From assembly GCA_000716465.1 (NCBI GenBank), contig JNWL01000023.1, positions 1-64,000 on the forward strand: 64,000 nt of DNA, in the 5' to 3' direction. The stretch's first letter is position 1. Each line of letters starts with the position of its first letter. The position numbers were made by a program, and so were the translations under genes. The notes beneath the pieces are model-generated. The model had not been told where the DNA came from. It did not search any database and saw only the letters and a program-made list of their open reading frames with translations. The stretch is from Streptomyces bikiniensis. GTDB lineage: Bacteria; Actinomycetota; Actinomycetes; Streptomycetales; Streptomycetaceae. Positions 16,931-28,123 of this stretch are shown here, piece after piece.

Positions 16931-17032
16931 ACACACCGGACATCCACACGTACCGGACGCCCACACGCACCGGGCACCCAGACGTACCGGCCGCCCACGC
17001 GTACCGGACGCCCACACGCACCCGGCACCCCC
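16931..17032. repeat. 17-bp tandem repeat, six units
   Basis: Six adjacent 17-bp units with core ACGTACCGGACGCCCAC start at 16931, 16948, 16965, 16982, 16999 and 17016. Two alternating sub-types are visible (GTACCGGACGCC and GCACCGGGCACC). The array lies between the PadR-partner stop and the acetyltransferase stop and encodes nothing evident. Confidence 0.85.
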
Positions 17033-17085
17033 GCCCGCACTCGGCGCCCCCGCCCGTACCCGCGCCCGGCGGCCCCTCCCCCGCC

Positions 17086-17622
17086 TCACGTCACGTCGCC
17101 GTCCCGCCAGTCGAAGACGAGCGGGGCGGCGGGGTCCGGCAGGGCACGCCCGCCCGCCGCGCGCAGGAAGACGCCCCCCTCCTCCTCCGGGAGGTGCACG
17201 ATCCCGCCGGGCGTGAACGCCTCGACGCGCCCCTCCCAGACACGCCAGCCGCGCGCCCGGTAGAGCGCGGCTCCCTCGTCCGAGGCGGAGAGGGCCCCGA
17301 AGGCGTACGTCCCGTCGATCACCCGCTCCAGCTCGGCCATGACCGCCCCGCCGAGCCCCCGGCGGCGCAGGCCGGCCCGGACGGCGACCCCCTCCACGTA
17401 CCCGACGCGGTACGAGCGGCCCGCGTGGAGCAGCCGGCGCATGACGACGGCGCCGTGGGCGGCGATCCCCTCCTCGTCCTCGATCCAGGCGTGGACGCCG
17501 CCGAGGGTGTGGTCCCAGTCCTCGTCGCCGAAGTCGCTCTCGAAGGCGGTGTCGAGCATCTCGCGCACGGAGTGGAGCCGGGCGGCCCCGAGTTCATGGG
17601 TGGGTGCGGTCCTCACGGTCAT
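17086..17622 (-). CDS. AAC(2')-I-like GNAT acetyltransferase
   Basis: A 178-aa GNAT whose whole length follows the mycobacterial aminoglycoside 2'-N-acetyltransferase pattern. It has DEDWDHTLGGVHAWI, YRVGYVEGVAVRAGLRRRGLG (acetyl-CoA loop), GALSASDEGAALYRARGW and the C-terminal VFDWRDGDV. It would acetylate the 2'-amino group of aminoglycosides or a cellular amine. I prefer the ATG at 17622 because the family begins a few residues before the HELGAAR segment. A longer frame exists. It is monocistronic, with an AT-rich inverted repeat upstream. Confidence 0.8.
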   Translation of the reverse strand: MTVRTAPTHELGAARLHSVREMLDTAFESDFGDEDWDHTLGGVHAWIEDEEGIAAHGAVVMRRLLHAGRSYRVGYVEGVAVRAGLRRRGLGGAVMAELERVIDGTYAFGALSASDEGAALYRARGWRVWEGRVEAFTPGGIVHLPEEEGGVFLRAAGGRALPDPAAPLVFDWRDGDVT

Positions 17623-17645
17623 GCGCCTCACCCTGCCACACCACA

Positions 17646-17735
17646 CTAACTGCTGAAAGTGAATTGAAGGGTTAATCACGGCCCGCTGGAATCACCTCGC
17701 CGACACTTAACCGTTCAGATACTTTCAAGAAGTTA
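17646..17735. repeat. Imperfect 30-bp inverted repeat upstream of the acetyltransferase
   Basis: CTAACTGCTGAAAGT..GGTTAA at 17646-17675 (plus strand) recurs as CTAACTTCTTGAAAGT..GGTTAA on the minus strand at 17735-17706. The arms are AT-rich, face each other across 30 bp and lie in the divergent promoter region. They could be regulator sites or duplicated promoters. Confidence 0.7.
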
Positions 17736-17739
17736 GAGG

Positions 17740-17871
17740 GTGACCGTACTGCCGACCAGTCACAGCACCACCACCGTCCGCGGGCGTGAGGTCGCCCACC
17801 CCGACGCCCGGCATCACGACGTCGCCCTGATGGACGACTTCCTCGCGCGGCGCGTCCCCGTCAGGCCGTAG
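17740..17871 (+). CDS. Possible 43-aa protein
   Basis: A GTG-started ORF of 44 codons begins right after the inverted repeat (MTVLPTSHSTTTVRGREVAH, then PDARHHDVALMDDFLARRVPVRP). The composition is protein-like but the Shine-Dalgarno is weak (AGAGG directly adjacent), and it overlaps the convergent 78-aa gene by 11 bp. I consider it tentative. Confidence 0.3.
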   Translation: MTVLPTSHSTTTVRGREVAHPDARHHDVALMDDFLARRVPVRP

Positions 17872-18097
17872 CCCTCTCCAGGTCGCGGGCCATGCGCTCC
17901 ACCCAGTCGGTGAAGCCCTCGCGATGGCGGCCGTCACCCTCGATCAGGGCCGCGACCTGCACGTCCGTGAGCCGGTCGGGCCCCGACCCGGTCAGCAACC
18001 GGTGCAGCTCCTTCATCAGGGACGTCATCCGCAGCGCGTCGAGGTGCTCGATCGCGTCGACCCCGTGCCCGGGGCCCAGTGTCGTCGAACCGGGCAT
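17861..18097 (-). CDS. 78-aa hypothetical protein
   Basis: ATG with GAGGAGG eight bases upstream gives a 78-aa acidic/helical protein (HLDALRMTSLMKELHRLLTG, DVQVAALIEGDGRHREGFTD). No signal peptide, membrane segment or known motif is visible. It stands alone between the acetyltransferase region and the pruA terminator. A small cytoplasmic protein of unknown role. Confidence 0.65.
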   Translation of the reverse strand: MPGSTTLGPGHGVDAIEHLDALRMTSLMKELHRLLTGSGPDRLTDVQVAALIEGDGRHREGFTDWVERMARDLERATA

Positions 18098-18150
18098 GTC
18101 GTGCCTCCTCACCGATCCCCCTCCCAGCAGCGTAGGCCTCCCGCACGGAA

Positions 18151-18192
18151 ACCGCCCCCGACCTCGGTTGGGGGACCGGGGTCGGGGGCGGT
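18151..18192 (-). terminator. Terminator of the proline-catabolism operon
   Basis: On the minus strand ACCGCCCCCGACC pairs perfectly with GGTCGGGGGCGGT (13 bp, 16-nt loop) and is followed by TTTCC. It lies 75 nt after the P5C dehydrogenase stop. Confidence 0.85.
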
Positions 18193-18266
18193 GTCGGGGG
18201 CCTGCCCGCGAGGGGCAGGGGTCCGCCCCGGCAGGGGCGGGGGGCCGCTCGCGCGGCGGACGGGCG

Positions 18267-19898
18267 TCAGCCCATGTGCGGGTAGCCGTACTCGGTCGGC
18301 GGGACCAGGGTCTCCTTGATGGCGCGGGTCAGCGTCCAGCGCATCAGGTTCTGCGGGGCGCCGGCCTTGTCGTCGGTGCCGGAGGCGCGGCCGCCGCCGA
18401 AGGGCTGCTGGCCGACGACGGCGCCGGTCGACTTGTCGTTGATGTAGAAGTTGCCCGCGGCGTAGCGGAGCTTCTCCATCGTGTACGCGGCGGCGGCGCG
18501 GTCGTTGGCGATGACCGAGCCGGTGAGGGCGTAGTCCGAGACCGACTCCATCTGGGTCAGCATCTCGTCGTACTTCTCGTCCTCGTAGACGTGGACCGCG
18601 AGGATCGGGCCGAAGTACTCGGTCGTGAAGACCTCGTTCTCCGGGTCGGTGCACTCGATGACGGTCGGGCGGACGAACCAGCCCACCGAGTCGTCGTAGG
18701 TGCCGCCGGCGACGATCGTGCAGCTCGGGTCGGACTTGGCGCGGTCGATCGCCGCCTTGTTCTTGGCGAACGAGCGGTCGTCGATGACGGCGCCGATGAA
18801 GTTCGACAGGTCGGTGACGTCACCCATGGTGATGCCATCGACCTCGGCCGCGAACTCCTCCTTGAAGCCGTCGTTCCAGATCGAGGCCGGGATGTACGCG
18901 CGCGAGGACGCGGAACACTTCTGGCCCTGGTACTCGAAGGAGCCGCGGGTCAGGGCGGTCTTCAGGACGGCGCGGTCGGCGCTGGGGTGGGCGACGACGA
19001 AGTCCTTGCCGCCGGTCTCGCCGACGATCCGCGGGTACGAGCGGTAGTTCTCGATGTTGTTGCCGACCGTCTTCCACAGGTGCTGGAAGGTCTTGGTCGA
19101 GCCGGTGAAGTGGATGCCGGCCAGGTCGCGGTGGTTCAGGGCCACCTCGGAGACGGCGATGCCGTCGCCGGTCACCAGGTTGATGACGCCCTTGGGCAGG
19201 CCGGCCTCCTCCAGGAGCTCCATGAGGAGCACGGCGGCGTGGGTCTGCGTCGGGGACGGCTTCCAGACCACCACGTTGCCCATGAGGGCGGGGGCGGTGG
19301 GCAGGTTGCCCGCGATGGCCGTGAAGTTGAACGGCGTGATCGCGTAGACGAAGCCTTCGAGCGGGCGGTGGTCGAGGCGGTTCCAGACGCCCGGCGAGTT
19401 GGCCGGGGGCTGCTCGGCCAGGATCTGGCGGGCGTACGCCACGTTGAAGCGCCAGAAGTCGACGAGCTCGCACGGGGTGTCGATCTCGGCCTGCTGGGCG
19501 GTCTTGGACTGGCCGAGCATGGTGGACGCGGCCAGCGTCTCGCGCCAGGGGCCGGCGAGCAGCTCGGCGGCGCGCAGGATGATCGCGGCGCGGTCGTCGA
19601 AGGACATCGCGCGCCAGGCCGGGGCGGCGGCCAGGGCGGCGTCGATCGCGTCCTGGGCGTCCTGCTGCGTGGCGCCCCGGAAGGTGCCGATGACGGCCTG
19701 GTGGTTGTGCGGCTGGACGACCTTGAACTCCTCGCCGCCGCCCAGGCGCTTCACGCCGCCGATGGTCATCGGCAGCTCGCGCGGGTTCTCGGCCAGCTCC
19801 TTGAGCTTGAGCTCCAGGCGGGCGCGCTCGGGGGAGCCGGGGGCGTAGCCGTGCACCGGCTCGTTGACGGGAGTGGGGACCTGGGTCACAGCGTCCAT
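18267..19898 (-). CDS. pruA: 1-pyrroline-5-carboxylate dehydrogenase
   Basis: A 543-aa aldehyde dehydrogenase of the P5CDH type that oxidises glutamate semialdehyde to glutamate. The catalytic Cys is in GQKCSASSRAYIP and the general-base Glu in RIVGETGGKDFVV. The NAD fold region includes ITPFNFTAIAGNLPTAPALM. The start ATG is preceded by AAGGAG. It follows proline dehydrogenase by 34 nt, so the two form one operon ending at the hairpin at 18151, converting proline to glutamate in two steps. Confidence 0.96.
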   Translation of the reverse strand: MDAVTQVPTPVNEPVHGYAPGSPERARLELKLKELAENPRELPMTIGGVKRLGGGEEFKVVQPHNHQAVIGTFRGATQQDAQDAIDAALAAAPAWRAMSFDDRAAIILRAAELLAGPWRETLAASTMLGQSKTAQQAEIDTPCELVDFWRFNVAYARQILAEQPPANSPGVWNRLDHRPLEGFVYAITPFNFTAIAGNLPTAPALMGNVVVWKPSPTQTHAAVLLMELLEEAGLPKGVINLVTGDGIAVSEVALNHRDLAGIHFTGSTKTFQHLWKTVGNNIENYRSYPRIVGETGGKDFVVAHPSADRAVLKTALTRGSFEYQGQKCSASSRAYIPASIWNDGFKEEFAAEVDGITMGDVTDLSNFIGAVIDDRSFAKNKAAIDRAKSDPSCTIVAGGTYDDSVGWFVRPTVIECTDPENEVFTTEYFGPILAVHVYEDEKYDEMLTQMESVSDYALTGSVIANDRAAAAYTMEKLRYAAGNFYINDKSTGAVVGQQPFGGGRASGTDDKAGAPQNLMRWTLTRAIKETLVPPTEYGYPHMG

Positions 19899-19932
19899 GA
19901 GTCTCGATACTCCTTCGGAGGGGTGGTGGGGC

Positions 19933-20859
19933 TCAGCCCTTGGTGAGGATGGAGCGGACGAAGAAGAGGAGGTTGGCCGGCTTCTCCGCCAGGCGGCGCA
20001 TGAAGTAGCCGTACCAGTCGGTGCCGTACGCGGTGTAGACGCGCATCCGGTGGCCCTCGGCGGCGAGGCGGTTCTGCTCCTCGCTCCGGATGCCGTACAG
20101 CATCTGGAACTCGTACTCGTCCGGCTTGCGCCCGGCGCGGCGGGCCAGCTCCTGGCCGACGGAGATCAGGCGCGGGTCGTGGGACCCGATCATCGGGTAG
20201 CCCTTGCCCTCCATCAGGATCTTCATGATCCGGACGTACGCCTTGTCGATCTCCGGCTTGTCCTGGATCGCGACGGAGGCGGGCTCCTTGTAGGCGCCCT
20301 TGACGATCCGGACGCGGGAGCCGTTCGCGGCGAGGCGGCGGGCGTCGTCCTCGGTGCGGAAGAGGTACGCCTGGATGACGCAGCCGGTCTGCGGGAAGTC
20401 CTTCCGCAGCTCCTCGTGGATGGCGAACATCGAGTCGAGGGTGGTGTGGTCCTCGGCGTCCAGGGTGACGGTGGTGCCGATCCCGGCGGCGGCCTCAACG
20501 ACCGGCCGGACGTTGGCCAGGGCCAGCTCGTGGCCGTCGTCGAGCGACTGGCCGAACATGGAGAGCTTGACGGACATCTCGGCGCGCTCGCCGAGGCCCA
20601 GCTCCTCGAGGCGGCCGATCAGCTCCAGGTAGGCGTCCCGGGCGGCGTACGACTGCTCGACGGTGGTGATGTCCTCGCCGACGACGTCGAGGGTGACCTC
20701 CAGGCCGCGCTCGCTCAGCTCCCGCACGATCGGGACGACGTCGTCCACGGTCTCGCCGGCGATGAAGCGTGCCACGACCTGCTTGGTCCCGGGCGCGGCC
20801 GACACGAAACGGCGCATCTTGTCGCTGCGCGACGCGGCGAGGATCACGGGACCCAGCAC
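19933..20859 (-). CDS. Proline dehydrogenase
   Basis: A 308-aa monofunctional PRODH, an FAD-dependent TIM barrel that oxidises proline to pyrroline-5-carboxylate. Motifs are [42 protein letters not shown] and [11 protein letters not shown], with the C-terminal [20 protein letters not shown] chose the GTG at 20859 because GGAGGTG lies just upstream. The longer frame has no ribosome site. It is upstream of P5C dehydrogenase in one operon and divergent from a PucR-type regulator that probably activates it in response to proline. Confidence 0.94.
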   Translation of the reverse strand: MLGPVILAASRSDKMRRFVSAAPGTKQVVARFIAGETVDDVVPIVRELSERGLEVTLDVVGEDITTVEQSYAARDAYLELIGRLEELGLGERAEMSVKLSMFGQSLDDGHELALANVRPVVEAAAGIGTTVTLDAEDHTTLDSMFAIHEELRKDFPQTGCVIQAYLFRTEDDARRLAANGSRVRIVKGAYKEPASVAIQDKPEIDKAYVRIMKILMEGKGYPMIGSHDPRLISVGQELARRAGRKPDEYEFQMLYGIRSEEQNRLAAEGHRMRVYTAYGTDWYGYFMRRLAEKPANLLFFVRSILTKG

Positions 20860-21049
20860 GGGGCACCTCCAGAGGGCAAGGGTAGAACGGGGCCGTACCC
20901 GGATGAAGGCCACGAGGCGAACGAACCGGAACAGCACGGATAACCACTGTGAAACCTACGAATCGGTCCGATCGTCCGCCATCTACAGCTGTCACGCATC
21001 CGTGGCCCGTCTCTCATACATCTGTCTGAGGGGGTGCGAGAATGGGGCG

Positions 21050-22162
21050 GTGAAGGGCGATTACCAAGACCTGGTGGACGAGATCTCCGCACTCCTCGGG
21101 GCCCCGGCGACGCTGGAGAACCGCGATTTCGGGCTGATCGCCTTCGGTGCCCACGACAGCGACGACGACACGGCGATGGACCCGGTCCGGACGCGGTCGA
21201 TCCTGACCCGGCGGTCCACCCCGGCGGTCCGCGCCTGGTTCGAGGGCTTCGGCATCACCCGGGCGGAGGGTCCGGTCCGCATCCCCGCCTCCCCGGACGC
21301 GGGCGTCTTCCGGGACCGGATCTGCCTCCCCGTACGTCATCGGGGTGTCGTCCTCGGGTACGTGTGGCTGCTCGACGCAGAGCCGGGGCCCTCGCCCGAA
21401 CGGCTGGCGGCCGCCATGGAGGTGGCCGCCCGGATCGGCGGGCTCCTCGCCGACGAGGAGCGGGCGGGCGCGGACCTCTCGCGCGAGTTCGCCGCGGCCC
21501 TGACCGCCGGGCGCGGCTGGCAGAGCGACATGGCCGTCGCGGCGCTGCGGGCGGCCCTGGGACCCGGCGCGGACGGGCTGCACACCGTCGTGTGCGTGAC
21601 CCCGTGGCGGGGCGAGGCCCCCTCGGTACGGGCCGTCCCCGGCGCGGCGGCGGTCGCCGCGCTCCCGGACGCCGACTCCCTCGCCCTCCTCGTACGGCTG
21701 CGCACGGCCGAGGACCTCTCCCCCGCCCGCTCGGCCGCCGAGCGGCTGCGCGGGGACGCCCCGGCCGGGATCGGCGTCCCCCGGCGGGGCCTCGCGGAGC
21801 TCCCGGCGGCCTGGCGGGAGGCGAGCACGGCGGCCCGCGCCGCGACGGCGCAGCCGAGGCTGGGCCCGGTCGCGGAGTGGGCGGGCATCGGCCCGTACCG
21901 GCTCCTGGCGGCGCTCTACCACCCCGAGGTCGACCCGGTCGTCGCGCCGCTGCTCGCCCCCGCCCACGCCGAACTGGCCCGCACGGCCGAGGCGTACCTC
22001 GACCACGCGGGCCAGGCGGGGCGCACGGCGGCGGCCCTGGGCATCCACCGGCAGACCCTCTACTACCGGCTCTCCCGGGTGGAGCAGCTCACCGGCCTCG
22101 ACCTGGACGACGGCGAGGACCGGCTGCTGCTCCACATGTCCCTGAAGTCGGCCCGGCTCTGA
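21050..22162 (+). CDS. PucR/CdaR-family regulator of proline catabolism
   Basis: A 370-aa regulator beginning at GTG ([17 protein letters not shown]). The N-terminal half is a GAF/PAS-like sensor region. The C-terminal helix-turn-helix is the PucR type: [20 protein letters not shown], followed by [19 protein letters not shown]. It is divergent from the proline dehydrogenase operon across 190 bp, the usual arrangement for a PutR-like activator in actinobacteria. That it senses proline is inferred from context. The intergenic ACAGCTGT palindrome near 20981 may be part of its site. Confidence 0.85.
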   Translation: MKGDYQDLVDEISALLGAPATLENRDFGLIAFGAHDSDDDTAMDPVRTRSILTRRSTPAVRAWFEGFGITRAEGPVRIPASPDAGVFRDRICLPVRHRGVVLGYVWLLDAEPGPSPERLAAAMEVAARIGGLLADEERAGADLSREFAAALTAGRGWQSDMAVAALRAALGPGADGLHTVVCVTPWRGEAPSVRAVPGAAAVAALPDADSLALLVRLRTAEDLSPARSAAERLRGDAPAGIGVPRRGLAELPAAWREASTAARAATAQPRLGPVAEWAGIGPYRLLAALYHPEVDPVVAPLLAPAHAELARTAEAYLDHAGQAGRTAAALGIHRQTLYYRLSRVEQLTGLDLDDGEDRLLLHMSLKSARL

Positions 22163-22175
22163 AGGGGGCCTTCAG
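22159..22175. terminator. Short palindrome containing both stop codons
   Basis: CTGAAGG-GGG-CCTTCAG: the left arm holds the TGA of the PucR gene and the right arm the TGA of the minus-strand aldo/keto reductase remnant. It may act as a small bidirectional terminator. Confidence 0.4.
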
Positions 22176-22321
22176 GGCCGGGGGCGGCGGCGCAGTTCCG
22201 CGTCGGTGAGGGCCGGCGGGACGTAGCCGGCGTCGCGGGCCGACAGGTTCGTGCCCGGCGGCACGATCTTGTCGATGCGGTCCAGGACGTCCCGGCTCAG
22301 CCGGATCCGGTCCGCGCCGAG
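22172..22321 (-). pseudogene. Aldo/keto reductase C-terminal remnant
   Basis: The last 49 codons (RIRLSRDVLDRIDKIVPPGT ... DAGYVPPALTDAELRRRPRP) match the C-terminal end of actinobacterial aldo/keto reductases. That segment normally follows the NADPH-binding barrel. Upstream in the same frame the sequence turns into unrelated Arg/Cys-rich translation without barrel motifs, so the rest of the gene has been deleted. It lies next to serA and is convergent with the PucR gene. Confidence 0.65.
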
Positions 22322-22650
22322 CTGGGCCCCCGCCGGGCGCTCACGGGCCTGCCGGCACGCGGCGGAGCGCACGCGCTCGGGGTCGACGTGGCCTCGTGTC
22401 GTCAGAAGCGCGGAACGGCGCACGACGCGCAACGTGGCCGGAGTGCCGCAAGACGGTAGATCGACGGCCCGCGTCACGGGACACGGCGGACCACATGCCA
22501 GAACGCACTGACGCTCCGTCAACACGACTCTCCGGTCGGCGCCTTGGGCCGCTCCTCCGCGGGGACGGCCCGAAAGGCACCGCGCCCGGCCGCCGGCCGC
22601 TCGTACGGGACAAGCGGCCGACGACCGGGCGCGGGGCACCGGGTCGTGCG
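22322..22650. other. Gene-free stretch between the reductase remnant and serA
   Basis: The region contains frames on both strands but none with family resemblance or a ribosome site. Its base use is more mixed than neighbouring genes. It may be decayed reductase sequence plus the serA 3' untranslated region. Confidence 0.4.
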
Positions 22651-24240
22651 TCAGATCAGGTTGACCGAGCGGGCCGAGGTGGCGCCGATCTCCGCCGCGA
22701 TCTCCGAGAGCACCGCCGACGGGACGGTGTCGTCCACGGTGAGCACGACGAGCGCCTCGCCGCCCTCCTCCGCGCGGGAGACCTGCATGCCGGCGATGTT
22801 CAGACCGGCCTCACCGAGGATCCGGCCGACCGTGCCGACGACGCCGGGACGGTCCTCGTAGCGCAGGACGACCATGTGGTCGGCGAGCGCCAGGTCCACG
22901 TCGTACTCACCGACGGCGACGATCTTCTGGAGGTGCTTGGGGCCGGCCAGGGTGCCGGAGACCGAGACCTCCTCGCCGCTGCCGAGGGTGCCGCGCACGG
23001 TGACCACGTTGCGGTGGTCGGGCGACTCGGAGCTGGTGGTCAGGCGCACCTCGACGCCGCGCTCCTGCGCGAACAGCGGGGCGTTGACGTACGACACGGT
23101 CTCGTCGACCACGTCCTCGAACACGCCCTTGAGCGCGGAGAGTTCGAGCACCTTCACGTCGTGCTGGGTGATCTCGCCGTAGACCTCGACGTCGAGCCGG
23201 GCCGCGACCTCGCCCGCGAGGGCGGTGAAGATCCGGCCGAGCTTCTCGGCGAGCGGCAGACCGGGCTTGACGTCCTCGGCGATGACGCCGCCCTGGACGT
23301 TGACCGCGTCCGGGACCAGCTCGCCGGCGAGCGCCAGGCGCACCGAACGGGCGACGGCGATGCCGGCCTTCTCCTGGGCCTCGTCCGTGGAGGCGCCGAG
23401 GTGCGGGGTGCAGACGACCTGGTCGAGCTCGAAGAGCGGGGAGTCCGTGCAGGGCTCCTTCGCGTACACGTCGAGGCCCGCGCCGGCGACCCGGCCCTCC
23501 TTGAGCGCCGAGTACAGCGCCTCCTCGTCCACGATCCCGCCGCGCGCGGCGTTGACGATGCGGACGGAGGGCTTGACCTTGTGCAGCGCCTCGTCGCCGA
23601 TGAGACCGAGGGTCTCGGGGGTCTTCGGCAGGTGGACGGTGATGAAGTCCGCGACCTCCAGGAGCTCGTCCAGGGTCAGCAGCTTCACCCCCATCTGGGC
23701 GGCGCGGGCCGGCTGCACGTAGGGGTCGTACGCGACGATCTTCATGCCGAAGGCGGACATGCGCTGGGCGACCAGGACGCCGATGCGGCCGAGGCCGACG
23801 ACGCCGAGGGTCTTCTCGCTCAGCTCGACGCCGGTGTACTTGGAGCGCTTCCACTCGCCGTTCTTCAGCGCCGTGTTGGCCTGCGGGATGTTGCGGGCGG
23901 TGGCGACGAGCAGACCGCACGCGAGCTCGGCCGCGGTGACGATGTTGGACGTCGGGGCGTTGACGACCATCACGCCGGCCTTGGTGGCGGCGGAGACGTC
24001 GACGTTGTCCAGACCGACGCCGGCGCGGGCGACCACACGGAGCTTCCGGGCGGCGGCGATGGCCTCGGCGTCGACCTTGGTGGCGGACCGGACCAGGATC
24101 GCGTCCACGTCCGCGATGGCGGGGATCAGCTCGGCGCGGTCGGCGCCGTTGCAGTGCCGGATCTCGAAGTCCGGGCCCAGTGCGTCGACGGTGGCGGGCG
24201 ACAGCTCTTCAGCGATGAGTACGACAGGTTTCGAGCTCAC
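22651..24240 (-). CDS. serA: D-3-phosphoglycerate dehydrogenase
   Basis: A 529-aa type I PGDH, the first enzyme of serine synthesis. The Rossmann motif is GVVGLGRIGVLVA. Catalytic Arg, Glu and His are in NAARGGIVDE, AKEP and TPHLGAST. The long C-terminal part carries the allosteric substrate-binding domain and an ACT domain (VVLRYEDRPGVVGTVGRILG) that senses serine. I chose the GTG at 24240 (VSSKPVVLIAEE), seven bases after GTGAGGA. An ATG four codons upstream overlaps that ribosome site. It lies downstream of ilvC but beyond a terminator. Confidence 0.95.
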   Translation of the reverse strand: MSSKPVVLIAEELSPATVDALGPDFEIRHCNGADRAELIPAIADVDAILVRSATKVDAEAIAAARKLRVVARAGVGLDNVDVSAATKAGVMVVNAPTSNIVTAAELACGLLVATARNIPQANTALKNGEWKRSKYTGVELSEKTLGVVGLGRIGVLVAQRMSAFGMKIVAYDPYVQPARAAQMGVKLLTLDELLEVADFITVHLPKTPETLGLIGDEALHKVKPSVRIVNAARGGIVDEEALYSALKEGRVAGAGLDVYAKEPCTDSPLFELDQVVCTPHLGASTDEAQEKAGIAVARSVRLALAGELVPDAVNVQGGVIAEDVKPGLPLAEKLGRIFTALAGEVAARLDVEVYGEITQHDVKVLELSALKGVFEDVVDETVSYVNAPLFAQERGVEVRLTTSSESPDHRNVVTVRGTLGSGEEVSVSGTLAGPKHLQKIVAVGEYDVDLALADHMVVLRYEDRPGVVGTVGRILGEAGLNIAGMQVSRAEEGGEALVVLTVDDTVPSAVLSEIAAEIGATSARSVNLI

Positions 24241-24439
24241 GTGAGTCCTCACAGGTCCAGTGCGGACGGCCGTCCCGACGGCCGCAGGCGGTGGAGGGGG
24301 CTTGCCGCGTGAAAGCGCACGACGCTGTGGGCCTGACGCGTATGTTGTTCAGAAGTGTAGTGGTGCACGGACGCCGCTCGTGCGCCTCGTCGGCAGGATC
24401 ACCCGTCCGTGTTGGACGGCGTGTCCAATGATGCGGAAC

Positions 24440-24464
24440 GGGGCCGGACAGTGCGTCCGGCCCC
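24440..24464 (-). terminator. Terminator of the ilvBNC operon
   Basis: GGGGCCGGAC and GTCCGGCCCC form a perfect 10-bp stem with a 5-nt loop, 12 nt after the ilvC stop on the minus strand. Confidence 0.85.
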
Positions 24465-24476
24465 GCCCCGGAAGGC

Positions 24477-26121
<1,645 letters not shown>

Positions 26122-26154
26122 GTCTGGGTCTCTTCCTTAATCGCTCTTCGCGCT

Positions 26155-27996
26155 TCAGTCGTCTTCGCCGTCGCCGAAGTCGGGGCGGACGCCCCGGGCG
26201 GCCATGACCTCGTCGTTGGAGGTGCCGGCGGCGACCATCGGCCAGACCTGGGCGTCCTCGTGGACGATGAAGTCGACGACGACCGGGCGGTCGTTGATGG
26301 CGTTGGCCTCGGCGATGATCTTGTCCAGGTCGGCCGGGTCCTCGCAGCGCAGGGCGACGCAGCCCATGGCCTCGGAGAGCTTGACGAAGTCGGGGACGCG
26401 GGTGCCCTTGTTGGCCTTCAGCTCGTCCGGACCGGAGTGCAGGACGGTGTTGGAGTAGCGCTGGTTGTAGAAGAGGGTCTGCCACTGGCGGACCATCCCG
26501 AGGGCGCCGTTGTTGATGATGGCGACCTTGATCGGGATGTTGTTCAGGGCGCAGGTGGTGAGTTCCTGGTTGGTCATCTGGAAGCAGCCGTCGCCGTCGA
26601 TCGCCCAGACGGGGCGGTCGGGCAGGCCGGCCTTGGCGCCCATCGCGGCGGGGACCGCGTAGCCCATGGTCCCGGCGCCGCCGGAGTTCAGCCAGGTGGC
26701 CGGCTGCTCGTAGTCGATGAAGTGGGCGGCCCACATCTGGTGCTGGCCGACGCCCGCCGCGAAGATCGTGCCCTCGGGGGCGAGCTGCCCGATGCGCTGG
26801 ATGACCTGCTGCGGCGAGAGGCTGCCGTCCTCCGGCAGGTCGTAACCGAGCGGGTAGGTCTCGCGCCAGCGGTTCAGGTCGCTCCACCAGGCGGTGTAGT
26901 CGCCCTTGTTCCCCTCGCTGTGCTCGGCCTGGACGGCCTGGACCAGGTCGGCGATGACCTCGCGGGCGTCGCCGACGATCGGGACGTCGGCGGCGCGGTT
27001 CTTGCCGATCTCGGCCGGGTCGATGTCCGCGTGGACGACCTTGGCGTACGGGGCGAAGCTGTCGAGCTTGCCGGTGACGCGGTCGTCGAAGCGGGCGCCG
27101 AGGGCGACGATCAGGTCGGCCTTCTGCAGCGCGGTGACGGCGGTGACCGCACCGTGCATGCCCGGCATCCCCACGTGCAGCGGGTGGCTGTCGGGGAAGG
27201 CGCCCAGGGCCATCAGGGTGGTGGTGACGGGGGCGCCGGTGAGCTCGGCGAGGATCTTCAGCTCGGCGGTGGCGCCGGACTTGATGACGCCGCCGCCGAC
27301 GTACAGGACGGGCCGCTTGGCGGCGCTGATCAGCTTGGCGGCCTCGCGGATCTGCTTGGCGTGCGGCTTGGTGACCGGGCGGTAGCCGGGCAGGTCGGTC
27401 TGCGGCGGCCAGCTGAAGGTGGTCTTGGCCTGGAGGGCGTCCTTGGCGATGTCGACCAGGACCGGGCCGGGGCGGCCGGTGGAGGCGATGTGGAAGGCCT
27501 CGGCGATCGTCCGCGGGATGTCCTCGGCCTTGGTGACCAGGAAGTTGTGCTTGGTGATCGGCATCGTGATGCCGCAGATGTCCGCCTCCTGGAAGGCGTC
27601 CGTGCCGATGGCCTTGGAGGCGACCTGGCCGGTGATCGCGACGAGCGGGACGGAGTCCATGTGCGCGTCGGCGATGGGGGTGACCAGGTTCGTCGCGCCC
27701 GGTCCCGAGGTCGCCATGCAGACGCCGACCCTGCCGGTCGCCTGGGCGTAGCCGGTGGCGGCGTGGCCCGCGCCCTGCTCGTGGCGGACCAGGATGTGGC
27801 GGACCTTCTGCGAGTCCATCATCGGGTCGTAGGCGGGGAGGATCGCGCCGCCGGGAATGCCGAAGACGGTGTCGGCGCCCACTTCCTCGAGAGAACGGAT
27901 GAGGGACTGCGCGCCCGTGACGTGCTCGACGGGGGAGGTCGTCGCGCCGTTACGGGGCCGCGGCTGCGGATGGTGCCCGGTGGCCTGCTCGGTCAT
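26155..27996 (-). CDS. ilvB: Acetolactate synthase large (catalytic) subunit
   Basis: A 613-aa TPP enzyme catalysing the first common step of Val/Leu/Ile synthesis. The catalytic Glu is in [18 protein letters not shown]. The TPP/Mg motif is [16 protein letters not shown], and the FAD-binding central domain is intact ([19 protein letters not shown]). The ATG at 27996 has a modest AAGAG site. Expression is controlled by the upstream leader peptide and attenuator, so charged branched-chain tRNAs should reduce read-through. Confidence 0.97.
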   Translation of the reverse strand: MTEQATGHHPQPRPRNGATTSPVEHVTGAQSLIRSLEEVGADTVFGIPGGAILPAYDPMMDSQKVRHILVRHEQGAGHAATGYAQATGRVGVCMATSGPGATNLVTPIADAHMDSVPLVAITGQVASKAIGTDAFQEADICGITMPITKHNFLVTKAEDIPRTIAEAFHIASTGRPGPVLVDIAKDALQAKTTFSWPPQTDLPGYRPVTKPHAKQIREAAKLISAAKRPVLYVGGGVIKSGATAELKILAELTGAPVTTTLMALGAFPDSHPLHVGMPGMHGAVTAVTALQKADLIVALGARFDDRVTGKLDSFAPYAKVVHADIDPAEIGKNRAADVPIVGDAREVIADLVQAVQAEHSEGNKGDYTAWWSDLNRWRETYPLGYDLPEDGSLSPQQVIQRIGQLAPEGTIFAAGVGQHQMWAAHFIDYEQPATWLNSGGAGTMGYAVPAAMGAKAGLPDRPVWAIDGDGCFQMTNQELTTCALNNIPIKVAIINNGALGMVRQWQTLFYNQRYSNTVLHSGPDELKANKGTRVPDFVKLSEAMGCVALRCEDPADLDKIIAEANAINDRPVVVDFIVHEDAQVWPMVAAGTSNDEVMAARGVRPDFGDGEDD

Positions 27997-28086
27997 CAGC
28001 GTCTCTTCTCGAAGCAGAGGGTCTTTGCGAGGGTTTTTGCGAGGTGTTCTACGGGGGTTTGCGGCGATTTCAAGGGGAGCCGGTGC

Positions 28087-28123
28087 AACAAAAAACCCCT
28101 CGTGCCGTGAGGCAAGCGAGGGG
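28087..28123 (-). terminator. Attenuator terminator before ilvB
   Basis: On the minus strand a stem of CCCCTCGCTTGCC against GGCACGAGGGG with a 4-nt loop is followed by TTTTTTGTTG. It lies 45 nt after the leader-peptide stop and about 90 nt before ilvB. This is a classic intrinsic terminator in an attenuation leader. Confidence 0.9.

Noticed and set aside
16931..17032. CRISPR-like array
   Set aside because: The 17-bp units are contiguous without unique spacers and no cas genes are present.
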